6,907 nucleotides of DNA from the NCBI GenBank assembly GCA_028282865.1, contig JANQHA010000654.1:1-6907 (forward strand), written 5' to 3'. Positions 1 through 5,557 of this stretch are shown here, in pieces. Numbering within the stretch: position 1 is the first letter of the stretch; each line of letters starts with the position of its first letter. A program made the translations under genes and the position numbers. Under the pieces are notes generated by a model. That model was not told the DNA's origin, searched no databases, and saw only the letters and a list, made by a program, of their open reading frames with translations. The DNA is from Oligoflexales bacterium (GTDB lineage: Bacteria > Bdellovibrionota_B > Oligoflexia > Oligoflexales > CACXFL01).

Positions 1-247
1 TGTATTCATAGTTTGAGTCAATATAGGTTCTGCTATAGTCATAATTGAAATCGTATGGGTAGTAGTCGTCGTATACTGTGTCTAGGTCGCAACTGATAAT
101 AAGGTCGTAATAAGGATCGAATTCATATTGAAATCCGGTCTCGGCGATCGAGTCATATTGTCTATTGCAATACTCGCTTTCGTAGGCTGCGTATAGGCTG
201 GTACTTAAAAATAAACTCAGGACAACGCCCGCACGACATACTTTCAT
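1..247 (-). CDS. Small secreted Tyr/Asp-rich protein of unknown function (3' end beyond window)
   Basis: I do not recognise this family. The frame is open from an ATG at 247 to the window edge, giving 82 residues with no stop. The start is well supported: AAGGAG lies six bases upstream (254-259). Residues 1-20 (MKVCRAGVVLSLFLSTSLYA) form a typical Sec signal peptide, with a basic start, a hydrophobic core and an A-x-A-like cleavage site after LYA. There is no lipobox, so the product should be released into the periplasm or outside the cell. The 62 visible mature residues contain 15 Tyr and 15 Asp/Glu, with only two basic residues (Arg30, Arg73), so the protein is strongly acidic and aromatic. 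Cys27 and Cys53 could form a disulfide. The Tyr residues cluster in YY, YD and DY pairs, denser after residue 40, without an exact repeat. It lies 213 bases downstream of the large lipoprotein gene on the same strand, probably with its own promoter. The reading frame and export are well supported; the role is unknown. Confidence 0.75.
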   Translation of the reverse strand, partial: MKVCRAGVVLSLFLSTSLYAAYESEYCNRQYDSIAETGFQYEFDPYYDLIISCDLDTVYDDYYPYDFNYDYSRTYIDSNYEY

Positions 248-312
248 CTACCTCTCCTTTTTTGTTGGGTCCAGTTCAGAGACTTAACAAAGTTGCCAGG
301 AAAGCGCAATAA

Positions 313-341
313 AAAGTAGTGATTTTAAGTAGATACGTCAA
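313..341 (-). promoter_or_regulatory. Candidate sigma-70-type promoter for the small secreted protein gene
   Basis: On the minus strand TTGACG (336-341) matches the -35 consensus at five of six positions. It is followed after exactly 17 bases by TACTTT (313-318), which matches the -10 consensus at only three of six. A start near 306 would give a leader of about 60 bases before the ATG at 247. The 213-base gap and the inverted repeat upstream make a separate promoter reasonable, but the weak -10 keeps this a candidate. Confidence 0.35.
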
Positions 342-387
342 TATGACATAATGTTAGTTCCGATGTCTTGATGACAATTTTCTTAAG

Positions 388-441
388 CTACTTCGATACT
401 ACGAACGGTGATGTAGTAACGAGCGGATAGTAACGAAGTAG
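388..441 (-). repeat. Imperfect inverted repeat just after the lipoprotein gene (candidate 3'-end hairpin)
   Basis: The arms 428-441 and 388-401 are complementary at 13 of 14 positions, with one mismatch (433 against 396) and a 26-base loop. In the lipoprotein transcript the arms read CUACUUCGUUACUA and UAGUAUCGAAGUAG. The structure starts 19 bases after the stop codon at 461, where an mRNA 3'-end hairpin would sit. No U-run follows, only CUUAAGAAAAUU, so it is not a standard intrinsic terminator. It could instead block 3' exonucleases, help a Rho-dependent end, or act as a DNA operator for the gene downstream. The repeat itself is plain in the sequence; its function is inferred. Confidence 0.55.
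414..436. repeat. Two direct copies of TAGTAACGA with 14-base period
   Basis: TAGTAACGA occurs at 414-422 and again at 428-436, five bases apart. The second copy is part of the right arm of the inverted repeat at 388-441 and the first lies in its loop. The first copy allows a competing shorter hairpin: bases 397-402 (TACTAC) pair perfectly with 413-418 (GTAGTA) around a 10-base loop. The two pairings share bases 397-401 and so exclude each other. Confidence 0.6.
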
Positions 442-460
442 TTATTTGTGACAGCCAGCA

Positions 461-3400
461 TTATAGCCCGAACCGGCCTTTAGTTTCGTTATATAGTTTT
501 CCGACTTCGGTGCTTGTAAGGTTATCGGTATAAACCCTAAACTCACTGATACTTCCGTCAAACGCACCGGATGATGCCGCGTTATCACCTATATAAAATG
601 TCGCAGTGCTAGCGACTTCGGGGCTAGTGGTTCCGGTTTCTGTACCTATTAAAGTATTGTTTAGGTACGCACGGGTATCACTGCCATCATTTGTGATTAC
701 AAGGTGATGCCAACCACCGCTGGTAATTGCGGCTGATATCACCGTCGAGCTTCGTGTGGAAGCGTATATGGTTCCGCTAGATAGGTATGCTGCGTTTGCC
801 GCCGTGCAGCAAGTATCCATCTGGTAGAATATATAGCGGTTGGTTGCATCAATAGTGTCAGCATTAAACCAGACCGATATCGCTTTGAACCTTGCATATC
901 CTGATAGGTAGTCATCAGTACCGTCAAAGTTTAATCTATAGGGATCACCAGTAGTACCATCGCCATCCCAGCCACTGCTGCCATCGGTCGGTTGTGCGAA
1001 CCCGTTAAGTGGGTAGCCAAAACCATCGCCATTTGAACGCCACTTTGACGATGATGTGCCATCTCCAGAAGACCCATTTCTATCGATGTTGGTAGCATCT
1101 AATAGGGTTTGTATGTTTGTTAGCTGGGTGGCCGTGTAGCGATAGCCGTTTGAAACGGTCACATCTGTCGCGCCTTTGCTAACCACTACGTCAGCAAACC
1201 CCGCTGATCCAGCTGGGACTGTTGCAGTGATATGATGATCAGATACAACCGTAAATGCACTTGCCGCTGTGCCGCCAAATGTGACTGCATCAACTCCTGT
1301 TAGGTTGTTTCCAAAGATAGTGACGCTATTTCCACCCGCTAGTGCGCCAACTCCAGATGAAATTGAACTGACACTAAATGTAGAGGAGCTAGTCAATTTG
1401 TCCACGCCCTCTGCATAGATACTTTGAACTTCACTCGAGGAAATGGAATCGGTGTAAGCCCGAAATTCCATGATAGAACCGTCGAAATAGGAGGCCGGTG
1501 ATTCATTGCTGCCTAAGTAAAAATACGAAGCTCGATAAGGGTTTCCGCCAGCTGTAGACCCCATTGAGTGACCGTTTAAGTAGCCATAGGTGTTTGTTCC
1601 GTCGTTAGATAATACTAGGTGATTCCATTCGCCAGACTCAATAGCATCGTAGAAATAAGAAGATCCATATGTCGCGAATTGGACTGCGCCATTTCTTAAT
1701 GATGCAGTGTTAGGTGTTATACAGCAGGTTCCTAATTGGTAAAATAAATACCGGAGGGTTGAATCTACCGTATCGGCATTGAACCACACAGATAGCGAAC
1801 TAAATGGGAGGTCCATTAGAGTATGGTCGTTTGTGCCATCAAATTTGAGCTGGTAAGGGGATGCTGCGCTTCCTGTTCCGTTCCAGCCGCTATTTGTGTT
1901 GGAAGGCGAAGCAAAGTTGCGCATCCCCACTCCAATACCGTTGCTAAGTGAATTCCAGTAAGATTTGGAGTTGCTGCTATCTCCAGCTGTAGCAAGTTTG
2001 TCAGTATTTTTAGCATCAAGTAGTAGGATAAGGTTATCCATCGGTGTAGTTGTGTATTTGAATCCATCGGTTAAGGTCGTGGTATTACTTCCATCGCTGA
2101 TCACCACATCCTGATAGCCGAAGCTACTGGCTGAAGGAGTGACAGCTCTTACCAGGTGATCCGATAGCACGGTGATCGAACTCGCCGCGGTACCTCCGAA
2201 TGTCACGCTGTTTACCGATGTCAGGTTTTTACCTGTTATATATACGTTAGTGCTTCCAGACGTCGATCCAATAGCAGGATCTAGTGCCTCGATAGTCATC
2301 GAGCCACCATTTTTATAGCTAGGAGCCGTTTCACCGTATAGTGCTCGAATGGTGTCGCCACTTAGGTTTTCTGAGTAGATTCGAACATCCGCAATAGAAC
2401 CATCAAAGAAATCAGCCGATCCAGTCCGGCTGCCTAGGTACATCGTCGAGCTCCATCCAGCTGGATTACTAGCCGCTAGTGACCCTAAATAGTTTGTATT
2501 AACATAGGCGTGGATATGGCTGCCGTCGTAGGTGAATGCAAGCTGATACCATTCATTTGCCTCAATGCCATGGCTCAGATAATCGGAAGACCTACTACCG
2601 ATGGTCAGGTAGTCGTTACTTACAAAGAAGCCAATAGGAGTTACGCAGCACCCTTGCATTTCGTAAAGCAGGTACCTAACGTTGGTGTCAATAGTATCTG
2701 CTTTGAACCACATGGTCACGGCCGTGATTGATGTAGATGCGACTGATACATAGTCGTTGGTTCCGTCAAACTTAAGCCGATAAGGATCACTGCCAGTTCC
2801 ATCGCCATCCCAGCCACTATTAGCATCTGATGGCAAAGCAAAATTGTTGAGGGTACCGTTGGTATTTCCTGAAATATCTGTCCAAGTAGAGGTTGAATTA
2901 CTGCTAATATCTCCTGAATTTGCTGATCCTGTTATCATACTGGCTTGGTATTGCCTAGTAGTGGAAAGCGATCGCGACTGACTATCAATAATCGTATCTG
3001 AAGATGTCACGTTTCCGGCAGCATCGTAGATACAAACCCGGTAGCTAAAATATTTGCCAAAAGACCCAGTGCTGTCATTTACCGTAAGAGGGTCGGTAGA
3101 GAAATCGGTGATTGTCGAGACTAAAGTACCAGAGCCACATGATGGAGCACTCACGCCAGTAGAAGAAGACGCGGAAGATCTATAGATCAGAATCTGGCTA
3201 TAGTCGCTGGTGTCTGCTGGGAAGTCTATGCTCAAGTCGACATTTGAGCCGGTTGAGCCAGTGCTACCAGAAGATGCTTGTAGCGCCGGTGGAGCGGTGA
3301 GATCTATTTCAATGCTTGACGAGCAGCTAGATGCTGCGGTGTTTCCTACGGCGTCGTAAGAGGTTACCCTGAAGGAATATGTAGTACCCCCTGATAGGCC

Positions 3401-4372
3401 GGTTATTTCCTTATAGGTATCGGTGGTAGTACTTGTGGTCTCGGCTCCAGCACAAGAAGCCTGGCTGTACCATGAAACACTGTAGGTGTTTGTCGTAGCC
3501 ATTCCTGACGCAGCGTCAGTACTTGCTGTCCAGATTGCATAAACTGTTGAGTCATTATCTTTTGTGGCACTCGCACCAGAGGAACTATCTGCCGCTATCC
3601 TCAAGCTAGAGGCAGCTGTGGGTGCCTGCTGATCTGAAGTAATAGAGCTAGAGCTATTTGAGAATTCAGACTCGGTTCCATCAGAGCTCACAGCTTTGAT
3701 TCTTGCGTAGTAGGACTGACCGTCGGTAGCCGATACGGTATAGGTTAGTACGCTGCCTACGTTGCCAGAATAGACATCGCTGCCACCAGAAGTGGTCCCG
3801 ATTTCAATATAGTATGTCGCTGCATTTGTCGTCGTAGACCACGTGAATGTAACATTATTTTGTGAGAAGGTGCTGGAAGTGCTCGGAGCAGTCGGCTGCG
3901 CTGGCGTAGTCGAGGATGAGGTTGGTGAAGTCGATGAAGTTGATGGTAGGACTTCAATCTTTTTTCCACCGCTACCGGATTTTACCAGTCCAGATTTTGT
4001 AAGTGCAAAGGTACAGATATAAAAAGATCCTGAATCCTTAGGTTTCATATCGTAGGTAGTCTCTTTGATACCGGATACCGACTCAACTATATCGGTACAG
4101 TCTTCATTGTTGGATAATGCGACGATATATTCCTTTGCACCTTCGACTGGTGTCCAAGATGTCGTCAAAGCCGCATTTGCTTGACCGGTAGTAGGGCCAC
4201 TTACAACAAAGTTATCATCAGCAGTAGCTTTGGCTGCCGATGAGCTTACGCAGGAGTCGTCGGACAAATCGCAGGTTGTAGTGGTCGAAGATCTGACGAC
4301 TGAGGTTCCAGCTTTTTGGCAGGCAGAGATTCCCAGTAAGCCTACATAAATTAAAACGCTTCTATACAGCAT
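461..4372 (-). CDS. Very large multidomain surface lipoprotein (FN3-like x4, LamG-IPT-LamG-IPT-LamG)
   Basis: A 1303-residue exported lipoprotein. Residues 1-18 are a lipoprotein signal ending in the lipobox ISAC, with Cys18 as the lipidated residue. Gln at position +2 is not the Asp inner-membrane retention signal, so sorting to the outer membrane is likely. The ATG at 4372 is preceded by AAAGG with seven-base spacing. Domains by inspection: fibronectin-III-like modules at about 57-142, 170-245, 249-358 and 362-465, the last two with the typical Y-x-F/Y-R-V and YDAxGN endings; a Ser/Thr/Pro linker at 143-169; LamG/concanavalin-like folds at about 475-682, 775-988 and 1082-1296, each with FDGT[N/D]D and WF[K/N]ADT[I/V]D; and IPT/TIG domains at about 690-774 and 997-1080, each with VTFGGTAAS. 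Apart from Cys18 the 14 cysteines fall into pairs: 34/41, 92/120, 307/350, 412/447, and CC at 575-576, 883-884 and 1188-1189. LamG and FN3 modules usually bind glycans or proteins, so a role in adhesion or surface recognition is reasonable but inferred. I see no catalytic motif, transmembrane anchor or autotransporter domain. Gene and architecture are firm; the ligand is unknown. Confidence 0.93.
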   Translation of the reverse strand: MLYRSVLIYVGLLGISACQKAGTSVVRSSTTTTCDLSDDSCVSSSAAKATADDNFVVSGPTTGQANAALTTSWTPVEGAKEYIVALSNNEDCTDIVESVSGIKETTYDMKPKDSGSFYICTFALTKSGLVKSGSGGKKIEVLPSTSSTSPTSSSTTPAQPTAPSTSSTFSQNNVTFTWSTTTNAATYYIEIGTTSGGSDVYSGNVGSVLTYTVSATDGQSYYARIKAVSSDGTESEFSNSSSSITSDQQAPTAASSLRIAADSSSGASATKDNDSTVYAIWTASTDAASGMATTNTYSVSWYSQASCAGAETTSTTTDTYKEITGLSGGTTYSFRVTSYDAVGNTAASSCSSSIEIDLTAPPALQASSGSTGSTGSNVDLSIDFPADTSDYSQILIYRSSASSSTGVSAPSCGSGTLVSTITDFSTDPLTVNDSTGSFGKYFSYRVCIYDAAGNVTSSDTIIDSQSRSLSTTRQYQASMITGSANSGDISSNSTSTWTDISGNTNGTLNNFALPSDANSGWDGDGTGSDPYRLKFDGTNDYVSVASTSITAVTMWFKADTIDTNVRYLLYEMQGCCVTPIGFFVSNDYLTIGSRSSDYLSHGIEANEWYQLAFTYDGSHIHAYVNTNYLGSLAASNPAGWSSTMYLGSRTGSADFFDGSIADVRIYSENLSGDTIRALYGETAPSYKNGGSMTIEALDPAIGSTSGSTNVYITGKNLTSVNSVTFGGTAASSITVLSDHLVRAVTPSASSFGYQDVVISDGSNTTTLTDGFKYTTTPMDNLILLLDAKNTDKLATAGDSSNSKSYWNSLSNGIGVGMRNFASPSNTNSGWNGTGSAASPYQLKFDGTNDHTLMDLPFSSLSVWFNADTVDSTLRYLFYQLGTCCITPNTASLRNGAVQFATYGSSYFYDAIESGEWNHLVLSNDGTNTYGYLNGHSMGSTAGGNPYRASYFYLGSNESPASYFDGSIMEFRAYTDSISSSEVQSIYAEGVDKLTSSSTFSVSSISSGVGALAGGNSVTIFGNNLTGVDAVTFGGTAASAFTVVSDHHITATVPAGSAGFADVVVSKGATDVTVSNGYRYTATQLTNIQTLLDATNIDRNGSSGDGTSSSKWRSNGDGFGYPLNGFAQPTDGSSGWDGDGTTGDPYRLNFDGTDDYLSGYARFKAISVWFNADTIDATNRYIFYQMDTCCTAANAAYLSSGTIYASTRSSTVISAAITSGGWHHLVITNDGSDTRAYLNNTLIGTETGTTSPEVASTATFYIGDNAASSGAFDGSISEFRVYTDNLTSTEVGKLYNETKGRFGL
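485..2950 (-). repeat. Three tandem LamG(-IPT) coding repeats inside the lipoprotein gene
   Basis: The C-terminal two thirds of the gene is an internal duplication. Unit A (2051-2950, residues 475-774) and unit B (1133-2050, residues 775-1080) are each LamG plus IPT. Unit C (485-1132, residues 1081-1296) is LamG only. The FDGT[N/D]D motif starts at residues 535, 844 and 1149, giving periods of 309 and 305 residues. Units A and C share an identical 20-base stretch encoding SGWDGDG (2799-2818 and 957-976), while unit B reads SGWNGTG there, so the middle copy has diverged at this place. DNA identity between copies is modest by eye, which indicates an old duplication. Confidence 0.85.
3866..3946 (-). 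other. Low-complexity Ser/Thr/Pro linker between the first and second FN3-like modules
   Basis: Residues 143-169 of the lipoprotein are made almost only of Ser, Thr, Pro and a few Ala. Such stretches are flexible spacers, and they can carry O-glycans in bacteria that glycosylate surface proteins. It probably separates the membrane-proximal FN3-like module from the rest of the extended ectodomain. Confidence 0.7.
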
Positions 4373-4597
4373 AGCACTACCTTTGGTTGTTAAGAGTTCT
4401 TAATTCTAATAGCGGTGGGATGGGGCAATGACTTTAGCAAAACTATTTCAGGTATATTTTTAGCTTTAATATCAAGTGTTTATGTGATTAAAACGGTCGC
4501 ATAAAACGAATGACCTCATGTCTATAAGTACTTGTTTTGCCTGGGGGTTTTGATTTGGGTCAGTTTGCGGAGTGGTTACTTAAGTAGTGTTTTTTAT
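4373..4597. other. AT-rich intergenic region without a recognised gene
   Basis: These 225 bases separate the stop of the glycosyltransferase from the start of the lipoprotein. I see no plausible open frame, no intrinsic terminator for the glycosyltransferase (its stop is followed by ATAAAAAACAC with no GC-rich stem before it) and no good -35/-10 pair for the lipoprotein. An imperfect inverted repeat (4465-4474 against 4485-4492, TTTAAT/ATTAAA core with a two-base bulge) and a 10-base palindrome TACTTAAGTA (4577-4586) are present. The lipoprotein promoter presumably lies here, but I cannot place it. Confidence 0.4.
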
Positions 4598-5557
4598 TTA
4601 ATGATTACAGCTGGTTAATTCCTTTATGAACTCTAGACATTTCTCTACGATCTGATGGTAGCTTTTGCCATCAGTTCGGTAGATATGATTATTTGACCCC
4701 CCTTGCGGTAGGTTTTCTTTTGCCTTTGCTGAGTCGAAATACACCGCAAAAATGGGGACTCCAAGAGCGCTTGCCACATGAGTTGGCCCTGAATCATGGC
4801 CGCAGAATAACGTAGCACTATCTGGAAACAGGAGGGTGTCTTTAACAATATTCGAAGGCAAATCTTCCTCCTGACCTATCAGCGATAGCTCACTAGGTGA
4901 GCCAACGATTTTTACTTTTAACCCGCCCTTTGCGAGTTGACTTGCTATTTCTAGCCATAGATCCAAAGGTACACACCTTTTGGGGTTCCCAGCAAATGGA
5001 TGGATGACGACGGTTCGCTCGCTGTCACGACTTGGCTGCTTCTTGATCAGTCGGGCTGCATTGTCGCAGTAAGGTATGTTTAAGGGCGTTAACAGTCTAG
5101 ACAACTCGCTACATATTGGCTTACTACGATCTATTGGGGCATTCGGGTGGGTTAAGAAATACTTTGCTCTCTTACTATTAAACCCGATCCTCATGCTGGA
5201 TTTTAAAAACCATGAAACTACCGACGACTTCCAGTGAGGTGAGCATACCAGTACGGCATCATAGCTTGATGCTCTAACCTTTATTAGCTCTTTAACAAAT
5301 TTGAGCCAACTACCACTGGCTCTGCCAGGGGATTTGTCCCACGGTGGGTCGGAAGAAAACACTTCATTCATAAATGGAAACCTAAGCCCTACCTTTTTTG
5401 TGTACTGCTTACACCATAAATCAAACTCTGCATTTGGATATTGCTTTTTTAACGGATCCATCAGTGCGGAGCAGAAAACCAAATCTCCTAGGTTGTCAAA
5501 GCATACTAGCAAGAATCTTTTTTTTTGGGTTTTTCCTCTTTCTAATTTGTGAAGCAT
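4598..5557 (-). CDS. Glycosyltransferase family 9 protein (ADP-heptose:LPS heptosyltransferase-like)
   Basis: A 319-residue protein with the GT-B layout of family 9 glycosyltransferases (WaaC/WaaF relatives), which move heptose from ADP-heptose to lipid A-Kdo or inner core at the cytoplasmic face of the inner membrane. The N-terminal strand and loop at 15-31 (RFLLVCFDNLGDLVFCSAL) carries the family signature with Asp21, Gly24 and Asp25; family members place the catalytic Asp in this loop. The C-terminal nucleotide-sugar half shows HPFAGNPKR (186-194) including Lys193, GSPSE (219-223) with Glu223, and GHDSGPTH (253-260) with Asp255, the usual donor-binding positions. The length is normal for the family. 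The ATG at 5557 lies inside the end of the aminotransferase gene (16-base overlap) and has no Shine-Dalgarno sequence, which suggests translational coupling. A run of nine A residues falls in codons 11-14. The family is sure; the exact sugar and acceptor are not, and a non-heptose donor is possible. Confidence 0.88.
   Translation of the reverse strand: MLHKLERGKTQKKRFLLVCFDNLGDLVFCSALMDPLKKQYPNAEFDLWCKQYTKKVGLRFPFMNEVFSSDPPWDKSPGRASGSWLKFVKELIKVRASSYDAVLVCSPHWKSSVVSWFLKSSMRIGFNSKRAKYFLTHPNAPIDRSKPICSELSRLLTPLNIPYCDNAARLIKKQPSRDSERTVVIHPFAGNPKRCVPLDLWLEIASQLAKGGLKVKIVGSPSELSLIGQEEDLPSNIVKDTLLFPDSATLFCGHDSGPTHVASALGVPIFAVYFDSAKAKENLPQGGSNNHIYRTDGKSYHQIVEKCLEFIKELTSCNH
5518..5526 (-). repeat. 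A9 homopolymer tract near the start of the glycosyltransferase gene
   Basis: On the coding strand nine consecutive A bases span codons 11-14 (C-AAAAAAAAA-G). Gain or loss of one base would shift the frame and end the protein early. Runs of seven or eight identical bases also occur elsewhere in this pair of genes (for example 5723-5730), so the tract may only reflect AT-rich composition. Confidence 0.6.

Noticed and set aside
1816..2067. 83-codon second minus-strand frame inside the lipoprotein gene
   Set aside because: It overlaps the LamG2 coding region in another frame, has no export signal, and its composition fits a shifted reading of the Ser/Gly/Thr-rich gene. The similar short frames at 739-927, 3757-3969, 4645-4848 and 5819-6001 were rejected for the same reason.
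2510..2731. 73-codon open frame on the plus strand
   Set aside because: It is antisense to the first LamG domain, with no ribosome-binding site that I could see and no recognisable motif.
3866..3946. Ser/Thr/Pro-rich stretch as a separate repeat element or phase-variable tract
   Set aside because: The codons are mixed and there is no exact short tandem repeat at the DNA level; it is a normal protein linker.
4465..4492. TTTAAT..CA/TGATTAAA inverted repeat with nearby TGTGA, possible regulator site
   Set aside because: The arms need a two-base bulge and are AT-only for most of their length; the TGTGA half-site has no TCACA partner at the spacing required for CRP.
4577..4586. Perfect 10-base palindrome TACTTAAGTA after the glycosyltransferase gene
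   Set aside because: It has no loop, so it cannot form an RNA hairpin, and it is too short and AT-rich to call as a terminator or operator without other copies.
4373..4597. Promoter for the lipoprotein gene
   Set aside because: Several TATTAA/TAAAGT-like -10 elements occur, but none has an acceptable -35 at 16-18 bases, so I did not place one.
5301..5552. 83-codon open frame on the plus strand
   Set aside because: It lies antisense within the well-supported glycosyltransferase gene; the protein is low in recognisable features and is explained as a shadow frame.
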